A stretch of 64,000 nt of DNA from an uncultured Myxococcales bacterium (GTDB lineage Bacteria; Myxococcota_A; Polyangia; Polyangiales; Polyangiaceae): contig CALFEQ010000138.1 of NCBI GenBank assembly GCA_937949945.1, forward strand, positions 27,383-91,382. The letters are read 5' to 3'. Below the pieces are notes generated by a model that made no database searches, was not told the origin of the DNA, and saw only the letters and a list, made by a program, of their open reading frames with translations. A program made the translations under genes and the position numbers. The number at the start of each line of letters is the position of its first letter. Position 1 is the first letter of the stretch. Shown one piece after another: positions 18,634 through 27,188 of this stretch.

Positions 18634-21600
18634 AGCGCCTCGATCTCTGCATCCACCTTCGGCGGCTTGCGGCGGAGGATGCTGTACATCACGGGGACGA
18701 AGAAGAGCGTAGTAAAGGTGGCGATCAAGAGCCCACCGATGACGGCGCGCCCGAGCGGTGCGTTCTGCTCACCACCCTCGCCCAGCCCGAGCGACATCGG
18801 AAGCATACCGATGATCATCGCGGCGGCGGTCATGATGACCGGTCGGAGGCGCGTCATGCCGGCGGCGAGGGCCGCCTCGCGCGCGTCGCGGCCGACCTTC
18901 CGCTGATCGTTCGCGAACGTGACGACGAGGATGCTGTTCGCGGTCGCGACGCCGACGCACATGATCGCGCCCATCTGCGCGGGGACGCTGAAGGTCGTCT
19001 GCGTGAGGAACAGCATCCAGGCGATGCCCGACAGGGCTCCCGGCAGCGCCATCAAGATGATGAACGGGTCGAGCCAAGACTGGAAGTTCACGACCATGAG
19101 CAGGTAGACGAGCACGACGGCGAAGACGAGGCCGAACGCGATGCCGCGGAACGACGACTCCATGCTCTCGACCTGTCCCTTCATCTTCACGATGGTGCCG
19201 CGCGGGAAGGTCGGCCGCATCTCGTCGATGACCTTCCGCACCCCGGCGGCGACCGAGGCGAGGTCGGCGCCGTCGACGTTGGCCTGCACGTCGTACGTGC
19301 GCGTCGCGTTGTAGTGCGTGATGTTCACGGGCGTGGTCGCGCGTGACATCGTCGCGACGTTCGAGAGTAGCTGTGGCGTCCCGCTCGGAGTGGCGAGCGG
19401 GATCGTTCCGAGCGCCTCGAGCGAGTCGTTCTCGTACTGAGGCGTCGACACGGCGACGGAGTATTGGACGCCGCGCTTCGTGTCGAGCCACCAGCTCGGC
19501 GTGACCTGCGAGCTCGACGAGAGGGTGACGAGCAGGTCGTTCGCGACGTCACGCACGGTGAGCCCTGCCTGCCGGGCCATCGTGCGGTCGACGTCGACGC
19601 GCACGGCGGGCTCGTGCGGGACCTGCGCGAGGTGGACGTCGACCGCGCCCGGCACCTGCTTGATCCGCTCGGCGAGCCGCTGCGCCAGCTCGAGGGTCGC
19701 CGCGTCGTTCCCCGGCGCGCCGACGACTTGGACGTCGATCGGCGCGGCGATGCCGAAGTTGAGGACCTGCGTCGAGATGTCCGGCGCGAGGAAGAAGAAG
19801 GTCGTGTCCGGGTGAGCCTCGGCGAGCTTCTTCCGCAGCTTCCGCACGTACTGCGCGGTCGGCGCGTGTCCCTTCTTCAGCGCGATGAGGATCTGCCCGT
19901 CGGCCGGCGAGATCGAGGTCCCCTCGCTGAGCGAGAGGTTGATGCCGCTGTACGGCGTCCCGATGTTGTCGATCATCGTCTCGATCTCCGCCGGCGGGAT
20001 GACGGTCTTGATCGTCTCCTCGATGGCGGCGAAGCGCTTCTCGCTCTCTTCGATGCGGGTGCCCGGCGGCCCGCGCACGTGGAGCTTCACGAGCCCGGCG
20101 TCGACGGTCGGGAAGAAGTCGCGTCCGATCAGCGGGTACAGCGAGAGCGAGAACGCCACGAACGCAAAGAACCCGAGCACGGTGAGCTTGCGCCGTACGA
20201 GCAGGAGAGCGAGCAGGCTCCCGTAGGCCATGCGCATCCGCTCGAACCCGCGCTCGAACGCGGCGAAGAATCTCCCGGCGATGCTCTTCGAGCCGTACCC
20301 ATGCCCATGCCCGTGCCCGCTCGCGAGCGCGGCGGCCTCGCCGCGGAGGAGGTAGCGCACGAGCGTCGGCACGAGCGTTCGCGACAGCACGTACGACGTC
20401 ATCATCGCGAACACGACCGCGAGCGCGAGCGGGACGAACAGCGATCGCGCCGCGCCCGTGATGAACGCCACCGGCACGAAGACGATGCAGATGCAGAGTG
20501 TCGCGACGAAGGCGGGCTTCGCGATCTCCTGCGCGCCGTCGATGATGGCCTGATAGAACGGCTTCCGCTGCGCCATGTTGCGGTGGATGTTCTCGATCGC
20601 GACGGTGGCGTCGTCGACGAGGATGCCGACCGCGAGCGACATCCCACCGAGCGTCATGACGTTCAGCGTGTGCCCGAGCAGCGACAGGGCGATGATCGAC
20701 GTGAAGATCGAGAGCGGGATCGAGATGACGACGATGAGCGTGCTCCGCCAGCTCCCGAGGAAGAGGAGGATCATCAGCGCGGTCAGTCCCGCGGCGATCA
20801 CGGCCTCCTTGATGACCCCGTCGACGGCGGCGCGGACGAAGAGCGACTGATCGAAGAGGAGCGTGACCTTCAGATCCTTCGGGAGCCGCGCCTCGATCGT
20901 CGGGAGCATCTTCTTGATGCTCGCGGCGATCTCCATCGTGCTCGTGTTGCCGTTCTTGAGGATCGACATGAGCACGGAGCGCTTGCCGTTGACGTGGACC
21001 ATGTTGGTCTGCGGCGACGAACCGTCGCGGACGGTGGCGACGTCGCGCACGTAGACCATGGTCCCGCGGACCTCCTTGATCGGCAGCGACTCGATCTCGG
21101 CGAACGCCTCCGGGCTCGCGTTGAGGGCGACCGCGTACTCGTTGGTCCCCATCTTCGCGGTGCCGGTCGGCAGAATGACGTTCTGGTTCGCGATCGCGAC
21201 GGTGACGTCGCGAGGCGAGAGCCCCCACGCGTAGAGGCGCTGAGGGTCGACGTCGACGACGATCTGTCGCTGCTTGCCGCCGTAGGGCCACGGGATCTGC
21301 GTCCCGCGGATCGTCGCCATGTCGGCGCGCACGAAGTTCGTGCCGTAGTCGAACAGCTCCTGCTCGGAGAGCGAGTTGCTCTCGAGCGCCGCCTGGAGGA
21401 TGGGCACGTTGGACGCGCTGTACCGGAGGATGAACGGCGGCATCGCCCCCGGCGGCGCCATGCGCACGGCGGTCTGCGAGATGGCGGTCACCTGCGCCGT
21501 CGCGGCCTCGATGCTGACGCCTGGCTGGAAGAAGATCTTGATGATCGCGGTCCCGCGCAGCGACTGGCTCTCGATGTGCTCGATGTCGTTGACGGTCGTC

Positions 21601-21815
21601 GTGAGCATGCGCTCGTAGTTCGTGACGATCCGCTTCTCCATCTCCTCGGCGGAGAGCCCGTCGTACTTCCAGATCACGGAGATGACGGGGATGTCGATCT
21701 CCGGGAAGATGTCGGTCGGCATCCGCACGGCAGCGAAGGTGCCGCCGAGGAGGATGAGCACCGCCATCACGATGAACGTGTAGGGGCGGCGAAGAGCGAG
21801 CCGAACGAGCCACAT
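18630..21815 (-). CDS. RND-family inner-membrane efflux transporter
   Basis: A 1061-residue proton-driven exporter with the RND layout: MWLVRLALRRPYTFIVMAVL as TM1, two large periplasmic loops, and 12 predicted helices in two repeats. The TM4 DD pair is present (GILVDDATVAIEN). The TM10 site, occupied by Lys in AcrB, is GVATANSILVV here, so the relay lysine is Ala, as in some non-AcrB subfamilies. A His/Gly stretch (GHGHGHGYG) sits in the central cytoplasmic region, which might bind metal. First gene of a two-gene operon with the adaptor; divergent from a LysR regulator. Confidence 0.95.
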   Translation of the reverse strand: MWLVRLALRRPYTFIVMAVLILLGGTFAAVRMPTDIFPEIDIPVISVIWKYDGLSAEEMEKRIVTNYERMLTTTVNDIEHIESQSLRGTAIIKIFFQPGVSIEAATAQVTAISQTAVRMAPPGAMPPFILRYSASNVPILQAALESNSLSEQELFDYGTNFVRADMATIRGTQIPWPYGGKQRQIVVDVDPQRLYAWGLSPRDVTVAIANQNVILPTGTAKMGTNEYAVALNASPEAFAEIESLPIKEVRGTMVYVRDVATVRDGSSPQTNMVHVNGKRSVLMSILKNGNTSTMEIAASIKKMLPTIEARLPKDLKVTLLFDQSLFVRAAVDGVIKEAVIAAGLTALMILLFLGSWRSTLIVVISIPLSIFTSIIALSLLGHTLNVMTLGGMSLAVGILVDDATVAIENIHRNMAQRKPFYQAIIDGAQEIAKPAFVATLCICIVFVPVAFITGAARSLFVPLALAVVFAMMTSYVLSRTLVPTLVRYLLRGEAAALASGHGHGHGYGSKSIAGRFFAAFERGFERMRMAYGSLLALLLVRRKLTVLGFFAFVAFSLSLYPLIGRDFFPTVDAGLVKLHVRGPPGTRIEESEKRFAAIEETIKTVIPPAEIETMIDNIGTPYSGINLSLSEGTSISPADGQILIALKKGHAPTAQYVRKLRKKLAEAHPDTTFFFLAPDISTQVLNFGIAAPIDVQVVGAPGNDAATLELAQRLAERIKQVPGAVDVHLAQVPHEPAVRVDVDRTMARQAGLTVRDVANDLLVTLSSSSQVTPSWWLDTKRGVQYSVAVSTPQYENDSLEALGTIPLATPSGTPQLLSNVATMSRATTPVNITHYNATRTYDVQANVDGADLASVAAGVRKVIDEMRPTFPRGTIVKMKGQVESMESSFRGIAFGLVFAVVLVYLLMVVNFQSWLDPFIILMALPGALSGIAWMLFLTQTTFSVPAQMGAIMCVGVATANSILVVTFANDQRKVGRDAREAALAAGMTRLRPVIMTAAAMIIGMLPMSLGLGEGGEQNAPLGRAVIGGLLIATFTTLFFVPVMYSILRRKPPKVDAEIEAL

Positions 21816-21888
21816 GACGAGTCGGGGTGACCATTGTCACGTTCCCGATACCCGCCCCGGACGTCCAATATATGGATCAGCGCCCTCT

Positions 21889-21905
21889 GATACCTTGTAG
21901 GTATC
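21889..21905. promoter_or_regulatory. LysR-type T-N11-A operator candidate
   Basis: GATACCT, TGT, AGGTATC: a perfect 17-bp palindrome. It contains T-N11-A (T21891 to A21903), the LysR-family consensus. It lies 26 bp before the LysR start and about 75 bp before the RND start, in the 115-bp divergent intergenic region. It is a likely binding site for the LysR protein, controlling both its own gene and the pump. Confidence 0.65.
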
Positions 21906-21930
21906 GTCCTCGTGTTATGCTGCGAGCGTC

Positions 21931-22827
21931 GTGGAGCTGCGCCATCTGCGCTACTTCGTCGCGGTCGCAGAGGAGCGCCACTTCGGGCGCGCAGCCGAGC
22001 GCCTGAAGATCGCCCAACCGCCCCTGAGCCGCCAAATCCAGGACCTGGAGGCCGAGCTCGGTGTGCGCCTGTTCGACCGCTCGAGGCGTAAGGTCGAGCT
22101 TACTCCGGCCGGCGCGGCCCTCCTCGAGAACGCGCGCGGCGTCTTCAATGCACTGGAGCTCGCCGTCCGCGAGACGAAGCGCGCAGCCCGGGGAGAGCGC
22201 GGCCGTATCGCCATCGGCTACCCGACGTCGCTCGCCTACAGCGGCCTGTCCGAGCTCCTCCGCGCCTTCCGAGCGAAGTTCCCGGACGTGGAGGTCGCCC
22301 TGTCGGAGCTCTCCCCGCAGGCCCAAATCGACGCCCTCCGCGCCGGCCGCCTGGACGTCGGCTTCGTCCGCGCGGTGCGTGACGAACCGGGCCTTTCGTC
22401 GATCCTCCTCCGCCGCGAGCCGCTGGTCATCGCGCTCCCGGCCGATCACGCCCTCGCCCCGCGCAAGCGCATCCAACTGGCGTCGCTGGCGGGCGAGCCG
22501 TTCGTCTTCTTCCCACGCTCGCGCAGCCCGGCGTTCTTCGATCACGTGATGCGCCTCTGCCACGCGGCGGGCTTCACCCCTCACATCGCGCAGGAGGCGC
22601 AGCAGCTCGACGTGGTGAGCCTGGTCTCGGCGGGCTTCGGCGTCTCGATCGTCCCGTCGTCGCTCCGCCACGTACGCCGAGCGGGCGTGGTGTATCGCTC
22701 GATCGCGGGCAATCCGAAGACGGATCTGCGCGTCGCATGGCGAAAGGACAACGACTCGCCGGTCGTGCGCGGGCTCGTGGAGGTCGTGCGCAAGCTCGGG
22801 ATGCGCGAGCTCAGGGCATCGCGGTGA
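21931..22827 (+). CDS. LysR-family transcriptional regulator
   Basis: A 298-residue protein from a GTG. The N-terminal winged helix-turn-helix is classic: ELRHLRYFVAVAEERHFGRA, SRQIQDLEAELGVRLFDR and LTPAGAALL. The effector domain (~90-290) includes IAIGYPTS, DVGFVRA and FGVSIVPSS. LysR proteins are usually transcribed divergently from the genes they control; here the RND pump lies across the intergenic region with the T-N11-A palindrome. The effector is unknown. Confidence 0.95.
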   Translation: MELRHLRYFVAVAEERHFGRAAERLKIAQPPLSRQIQDLEAELGVRLFDRSRRKVELTPAGAALLENARGVFNALELAVRETKRAARGERGRIAIGYPTSLAYSGLSELLRAFRAKFPDVEVALSELSPQAQIDALRAGRLDVGFVRAVRDEPGLSSILLRREPLVIALPADHALAPRKRIQLASLAGEPFVFFPRSRSPAFFDHVMRLCHAAGFTPHIAQEAQQLDVVSLVSAGFGVSIVPSSLRHVRRAGVVYRSIAGNPKTDLRVAWRKDNDSPVVRGLVEVVRKLGMRELRASR

Positions 22828-22860
22828 GCCCGCGAAGCGCGGGGCGCCTTCGCCGTTCGC

Positions 22861-23113
22861 ATTGTCGCCCAATCAAAGGCGGGGGAGGCCGCGGCCACGC
22901 AACGCGTGGGACACTGGACCATCGTTGCCCAATCAACGGCGTGGGAACCCGCAGCCCTGCAGGGCGTGGGGCACCGGCCATTGTTGCCCAATCAACGACG
23001 TGGGGAGGCCGCGGCCACGCAACGCGTGGGGCGTACCGGGCCATTGTTGCCCAATCGATGCGTGCCGTGACCGTGGAGCGCGTGGAGCGCACCGGCCGAT
23101 TGTCGCCCAATCA
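22861..23113. repeat. Five-unit array of REP-like repeats with a 15-bp core
   Basis: The core ATTGTYGCCCAATCA, or a one-base variant, begins at 22861, 22921, 22980, 23043 and 23099. Periods are 60, 59, 63 and 56 bp. Each core is followed by a hairpin-forming segment: CCACGC-AAC-GCGTGG in units 1 and 3, and GCCCTGCAGGGC in unit 2. The stem sequence changes but pairing is kept. The 1.15 kb between the LysR stop and the RAYT-like gene has no convincing protein gene. Isolated cores, including inverted ones, lie further on. Confidence 0.75.
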
Positions 23114-23258
23114 ATGACGTGGCGAGGTGTCGCACGGCGAGGACGTTTCTGGAGAGGGCCCGCCGATCATCGGCACCGCCATCGGGAGTGCCACCGCCGG
23201 CGATGCTCACGAGGTGTCTCGCCTTTCGACTCGCCCCACTGCCTGCGAGTCGGAGAGG

Positions 23259-23292
23259 GGGTCAGTTTTGGTTGCGTCTGAGGGTCAGTTTT
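23259..23292. repeat. Direct repeat gggtcagtttt, possible IS end remnant
   Basis: The 11-bp GGGTCAGTTTT occurs at 23259-23269 and 23282-23292, 23 bp apart. Repeats of this form resemble the internal end repeats of IS21-type elements, from memory. No transposase is associated. It may be a scar. Confidence 0.3.
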
Positions 23293-23447
23293 ACGTGCGC
23301 CCTACAGATCGCGAGACGACACCCGCGGAAGCCACGGTCGGACCGTCGCGACGCAGCAGCACAACAGACGAGGGAAGTCGCGCGACGTCGCTCGACACCA
23401 GCTCTCTCGACGACTCGCGCTCGAGGCGCCAAGGCGAGGGCCGGACC

Positions 23448-23462
23448 ATTGTCGCCCAATCA
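23448..23462 (+). repeat. Isolated REP-like core, direct
   Basis: ATTGTCGCCCAATCA, identical to the array cores, separated from the last array unit by 334 bp that include the IS-end-like repeats. Confidence 0.65.
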
Positions 23463-23477
23463 AGCTCGCGCAGGCGA

Positions 23478-23610
23478 CGGCCAACGAGCCGACCGCGTGG
23501 GACGGGTGGACCACCGCCCACGAGCCGACCACCTGGAACGTGGCTGAACACCGCCCACAAGCCGATCCCCCGGAACCTGGCTGAACAACGCCCGCGAGCC
23601 GAACGGTCGG
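23478..23610. repeat. Degenerate ~37-bp tandem repeat
   Basis: Four imperfect units, with the two best at 23515-23551 and 23552-23588 sharing CGCCCAC, AGCCGA, GGAAC and TGGCTGAACA blocks. The first and last are partial. It lies between two REP-like cores and is not obviously coding. Confidence 0.5.
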
Positions 23611-23639
23611 AGCGTCGGAGCCGCCGGGAGTGATGCCTT

Positions 23640-23654
23640 TGATTGGGCGACAAT
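23640..23654 (-). repeat. REP-like core, inverted
   Basis: TGATTGGGCGACAAT on the plus strand, the exact reverse complement of the array core. It faces the upstream direct core at 23448. Confidence 0.65.
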
Positions 23655-23777
23655 GCCCCAATGCGCGATCCGCGTGCGGGCAGCCCCTTCGCACCTCGTT
23701 TCGCAACCGGGCAACCGGCTCGTCTGAGCGCGAGCTCGCGTCTGCAACGCCGTCGCCCGCGAATCGTCCGATGCGTT

Positions 23778-23792
23778 TGATTGGGCAACAAT
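23778..23792 (-). repeat. REP-like core, inverted
   Basis: TGATTGGGCAACAAT on the plus strand, the reverse complement of the T-variant core. It is the last core seen before the RAYT-like gene at 23978. Confidence 0.65.
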
Positions 23793-23977
23793 GCCCCCGA
23801 CTCCGCCCTCCGTCATCCCCAGTCATCGCCCAGCGCGCAGGCGATGAGGGTCACTCGACGTGAACGCCCCGTCGCGATGCGGTTCGCAACAGTGTCGTGC
23901 ACCGCTTACTGACATTCGACACGAGCCTCGCCGCCGAACGTTGACCGACGCGCTCGCCATGCTCATCAGTGCGCGCG

Positions 23978-24766
23978 ATGAGTCCTCGCCTCGCTGCAGG
24001 CGCCGATGCCGACCGTCAGCTCGGCCTCGAGTTCCCACTGGGCTCCGGTGAAGGAAGGCGCAAGCGGGGAGGTCGTCGACGAGGAGCAGGACGAAAGAGA
24101 AAGAACCCGAAAGCGAGACCGAACGTCCCGCACCGCGTTCGGCCACCTCATCACCGTCGATATCCCGTGCACGTGACGATGCGCGCGGTTCGAGGCGTTC
24201 CGCGCTTTCGTTCGGAGCTCGTCTCGAACCTGATGAAGACGGTCCTGAAACGACAGCGGAGACGACCATACTCCGACGACTTCCAGGTCGTTCACTTCTC
24301 GATCCAGGACGATCACCTCCACTTGATCGTCGAAGCGACCGCAGAGGCGTCGGACGACGAGGCCAAGCAGGCGCTGCGCACGGGAGTCAGCGGCTTCGCC
24401 ATCTCGTTCGCTCGTCGCCTGAACCGCCTCGTGCACCGCAAGGGCAAGGTCTGGGCGGATCGGCATCATCGCCGTGACCTCTCGTCGCCCACCGAGGTTC
24501 GAAACACCCTCGTCTACGTCTTCCAGAACTACCGGCATCACGGCCACATCGTGATCGGCTCGGGGATCCTCGACCCCTACTCGTCGGCATGTCGCTTCGA
24601 CGGCTGGGCCGACGACCACGTGACGTTCGTAGAGACGGAGCCATGGCCCGACGCACGACCACGGACCTGGTTGCTACGCGTCGGCTGGCTGCGAGGCGGC
24701 GGTCCGCTCTGGACGTCCGAGGTTCCGCGTGCGTGGGTGAGGGCTTCCGAGCGCGAAGCTTCCTGA
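23978..24766 (+). CDS. REP-associated tyrosine transposase-like protein (Y1/RAYT)
   Basis: A ~262-residue protein; ATG 23978 or GTG 23969. A basic N-terminus (RKRGGRRRGAGRKRKN) precedes a Y1-transposase-like core: RYPVHVTMRAVRGVP, then the HUH-type HLHLIVEA, a metal/nucleophile helix with ADRHHRRDL, and VRNTLVYVFQNYRHHGH with the candidate catalytic Tyr. The C-terminal half (LDPYSSACRFDGW and LLRVGWLRGGGP) follows the pattern of myxobacterial RAYT-like proteins. RAYTs mobilise or maintain REP sequences rather than acting as full insertion sequences. The REP-like cores upstream match that expectation. No terminal inverted repeats are seen, so it is not an intact IS200. Confidence 0.85.
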   Translation: MSPRLAAGADADRQLGLEFPLGSGEGRRKRGGRRRGAGRKRKNPKARPNVPHRVRPPHHRRYPVHVTMRAVRGVPRFRSELVSNLMKTVLKRQRRRPYSDDFQVVHFSIQDDHLHLIVEATAEASDDEAKQALRTGVSGFAISFARRLNRLVHRKGKVWADRHHRRDLSSPTEVRNTLVYVFQNYRHHGHIVIGSGILDPYSSACRFDGWADDHVTFVETEPWPDARPRTWLLRVGWLRGGGPLWTSEVPRAWVRASEREAS

Positions 24767-24779
24767 CGTGACGCGCTCG

Positions 24780-25418
24780 TCAACCTTGCTCCGCGCACGG
24801 ATCGAGTCGCGCCTCTCTCTTCGGGTCTCGCGGCGCGGGTCGGTCGACGAAGAATCGCACACGCTCGTCGACCTCCTGAGCGTCGTCGAGCAAGCCGACG
24901 ACCTCGAGACGCTTGCAGTCGACCCCTCGCGCCACGAGCCAGCGCGCGACTTGGTGCGCGAGACCCGCGGGCCATCGAGGCGTCGGCGTCGAGCTCATCA
25001 TCTTCGGGTTGGCCGTGCACTCGATGCGCACGCGCCCGGCGTCGGGATGCGCCTCGAGCCACACGCGCACGTCCTCGAGGACGCGCTCGCTCGACGTGGA
25101 GAGCACGCGCGGCCCCATCGACTTCGAGCCCTTCGATGGCCGGACCTCGAAGGTGATCTCGGGAGAAACCGTGAGCTCGCCCGACATGGCGTCGAGCGAG
25201 ACCGATACCGACGGCAGCGTCGTCCGGGGCTCCGGTGCTGCCGCCGACGCGGACGGCGACGCCGAAGACGCCGTCCCCACCACGGCCGAGGACTCCATCG
25301 GCGCCGCGACCGGCCTTCCTCGCGCATCGCATCCCGCGGTGATGCCGACGGCCGCCGTCGCCGAGGCCGCCGTCGCGAAGAGGGAGATCAGAAGGTGGGA
25401 AACGACACGTGCTCTCAC
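24780..25418 (-). CDS. OmpA-like lipoprotein or secreted protein
   Basis: A 212-residue protein from GTG 25418. The signal segment, residues 1-~30 (VRARVVSHLLISLFATAASA), ends in ITAGC, a plausible lipobox. An Ala/Ser/Pro-rich linker follows. Residues ~95-190 resemble an OmpA C-terminal domain (ITFEVRPSKGSK, then VLEDVRVWLEAHPDAGRVRI and LVARGVDCKRLEVVGL) that would contact peptidoglycan, but the usual acidic-Arg binding residues are not clear. The gene converges on RAYT with only 13 bp between stops. Confidence 0.7.
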   Translation of the reverse strand: MRARVVSHLLISLFATAASATAAVGITAGCDARGRPVAAPMESSAVVGTASSASPSASAAAPEPRTTLPSVSVSLDAMSGELTVSPEITFEVRPSKGSKSMGPRVLSTSSERVLEDVRVWLEAHPDAGRVRIECTANPKMMSSTPTPRWPAGLAHQVARWLVARGVDCKRLEVVGLLDDAQEVDERVRFFVDRPAPRDPKREARLDPCAEQG

Positions 25419-25530
25419 GCTCGACCTCGAGCGTATCAGCGTCAGGGACGGGAGCGCCGAGCCTCATGCGGCGCTCGACACGGGCTCGTGGAGCACGCTC
25501 CGCTTCGACCGCGACGCACGTTCCGCGCTA

Positions 25531-25568
25531 GGCATCCAAGGAAGCATCCAGGAAAGGCATCCAGGAGA
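25531..25568 (+). repeat. Triple 12-13 bp repeat in the GST leader
   Basis: Units ggcatccaaggaa (25531), gcatccaggaaa (25544) and ggcatccaggaga (25556). The last carries the AGGAGAGG ribosome site for the GST start at 25575. Repeated Shine-Dalgarno-like AGGA motifs may influence translation. Confidence 0.55.
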
Positions 25569-25574
25569 GGCGCC

Positions 25575-26276
25575 ATGATCGACCTCCATTTCTGGCCGAC
25601 CCCGAACGGGCTCAAGATCACCATCTTCCTCGAAGAGGCAGCGCTCCCGTACCGGATCGTGCCCGTCAACATCCTGCGCGGTGATCAGTTCAAGCCCGAG
25701 TTCCTCGAGCTCAGCCCGAACAACCGCATGCCCGCGATCGTGGACGACGACCCGCCGGGCGGAGGCGAGCCGATCAGCGTCTTCGAGTCCGCGGCCATCC
25801 TCCAGTACCTGGCCGAGAAGACCGGAAAGTTCATGCCGAGCGACGTCCGCGGGAAGAAGACGGTGCTCGAGTGGCTCGCCTGGCAGGTCGCGAACGTCGG
25901 TCCGGCGTTCGGTCAGTACAATCACTTCGCGCACTACGCGAAAGAGAAGGTCCCGTACGCGATCGAGCGCTTCGGGAACGAAGTGCACCGCCTCTACGGC
26001 GTGCTCGACAAGCGCCTCACCGATCGCGAGTGGGTCGCGGACACCTACTCGATCGCCGACATGGCGATCTACCCGTGGTTCCGCTCCTACGAGCGCATGA
26101 GCATCGACATCGCGGAGTTCCCCCGCGTGAAGGCCTGGCTCGATCGCATGATCGCACGCCCGGCCGTAGCGCGCGGCGTGGAGGTCGGTAAGGACCTCAT
26201 GCAACATCACGTCATGGACGACGAGGCCCGCCGACACCTGTTCGGTCAGCGGGCGGACGTCGTTCGGGGGCGTTGA
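25575..26276 (+). CDS. Glutathione S-transferase family protein (YfcG-like)
   Basis: A 233-residue protein. The start at 25575 has an AGGAGAGG ribosome site. The thioredoxin-fold domain shows the GST pattern: IDLHFWPTPNGLKITIFLEE, the cis-Pro NRMPAIVDDD, and the glutathione gamma-Glu-binding VFESAAILQYLAEKTG. The helical C-terminal domain includes QYNHFAHYAKEKVPYA and the conserved N-capping DTYSIADMAIYPW. That arrangement matches YfcG/Ure2-type disulfide-bond oxidoreductases. It is an isolated gene. Confidence 0.93.
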   Translation: MIDLHFWPTPNGLKITIFLEEAALPYRIVPVNILRGDQFKPEFLELSPNNRMPAIVDDDPPGGGEPISVFESAAILQYLAEKTGKFMPSDVRGKKTVLEWLAWQVANVGPAFGQYNHFAHYAKEKVPYAIERFGNEVHRLYGVLDKRLTDREWVADTYSIADMAIYPWFRSYERMSIDIAEFPRVKAWLDRMIARPAVARGVEVGKDLMQHHVMDDEARRHLFGQRADVVRGR

Positions 26277-26368
26277 GCGACGGAAGGGCGAGCGTTCGCT
26301 CCTGCAACGCCGCCCTCATCCCGCCGCTCGCGCTCGGGTCCCCGGCCGCTCCGTGATACACCGCCCCG

Positions 26369-26722
26369 ATGCTCCTCGTCGTCGACCCTTGGCACTGGCT
26401 CACGAAGGATGGCCACTTCGTCGTCGACAATCCGCGCCTCTACCGCCGCATGCTCCGCATCGCGCGGTTCATCGAGTACGGCGGACCGCTCGAGAGGAAC
26501 CACGCGCGCGAGACGCTCGTCGAGTGCAAGCGACGACCGAAGGGCAAGGCCTGCCCCGGCCTCATGTGGGTCCTGAAGACGGCGCAGGACGAGATCCTCG
26601 CTCGATGCGTCCACTGCAGGACGGACGAGGCGCTGATCCACAACTGGCAGACGACCGAGTGGGCGAGGGGCATGACGAAGCCGGTCCCCGTCCATCTCGA
26701 CGCGAGCGTGACGAGGCACTGA
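26369..26722 (+). CDS. Conserved small protein of unknown function with Cys motifs
   Basis: A 117-residue protein. It starts LLVVDPWHWLTKDGHFV and has a Cys-x9-Cys (CKRRPKGKAC) and a C-x-x-C (CVHC), which together could form a zinc site. The end segment (DEALIHNWQTTEWARG) looks highly conserved. I recall similar proteins, all unannotated, in delta-proteobacterial genomes; this is from memory, not a search. There is no signal or transmembrane segment. It lies alone, between GST and the zinc-ribbon membrane protein. Confidence 0.75.
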   Translation: MLLVVDPWHWLTKDGHFVVDNPRLYRRMLRIARFIEYGGPLERNHARETLVECKRRPKGKACPGLMWVLKTAQDEILARCVHCRTDEALIHNWQTTEWARGMTKPVPVHLDASVTRH

Positions 26723-26765
26723 CCCCGACCGTCAGGGTCGGGAACGATCGGGAACGAGGAACGGG

Positions 26766-27188
26766 CTACGCCTCCCCGACGACCTCCTCCGCGAGCTCCA
26801 CGTGCGCCTCGTGGGCGCGGCGCTGGTGAGCCTGACCACAGTCGTGATGCGCAGGCCGCCCGCATAGATCGCAGGCGAAGCCCTCCGCCGCGAACGTGAT
26901 CCTGCGGCCACACTCGATGCAGGGTCGTCCCGCGACCTGGATCCAACGAGACGTCTCGTCCCACCGCGGGTCGTCGAAATCCTCACGAAGCCGGCGCGCG
27001 TGCCGCGCGTACTTGGAGAGCGCGGTCGTGAGGCCGAGGACGCCGACGACGAAGACGAGCGCACCGAGGAGGGTGAGCGAGTCGTCGCGCGCGCTCGCCG
27101 CGAGGACGACGGAGACGAGGCCGGCGAGCGCGATCAGGCTGCCGATCGCGATCCCGAGCTTGCCCGTGGAGGAGTGCTCGCTGCTCAT
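26766..27188 (-). CDS. Two-helix membrane protein with zinc-ribbon-like tail
   Basis: A 140-residue protein from ATG 27188. The hydrophobic segments are ~13-35 and ~40-60. The tail holds CIECGRRI, then CDLCG and HHDCG, a Cys-rich set that suits binding of one or two zinc ions. The N- and C-termini would both face the cytosol. Its His-rich end (HQRRAHEAH) is unusual. Function unknown. Confidence 0.75.
   Translation of the reverse strand: MSSEHSSTGKLGIAIGSLIALAGLVSVVLAASARDDSLTLLGALVFVVGVLGLTTALSKYARHARRLREDFDDPRWDETSRWIQVAGRPCIECGRRITFAAEGFACDLCGRPAHHDCGQAHQRRAHEAHVELAEEVVGEA

Noticed and set aside
19464..21830. 788-codon frame antisense to the RND gene
   Set aside because: Arg/Asp/Glu-rich composition typical of antisense frames in GC-rich DNA; the RND gene is unambiguous.
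22861..23113. CRISPR array
   Set aside because: Core repeats are only 15 bp, the intervening segments are similar to each other and form hairpins, some copies are inverted and dispersed, and no cas genes are present.
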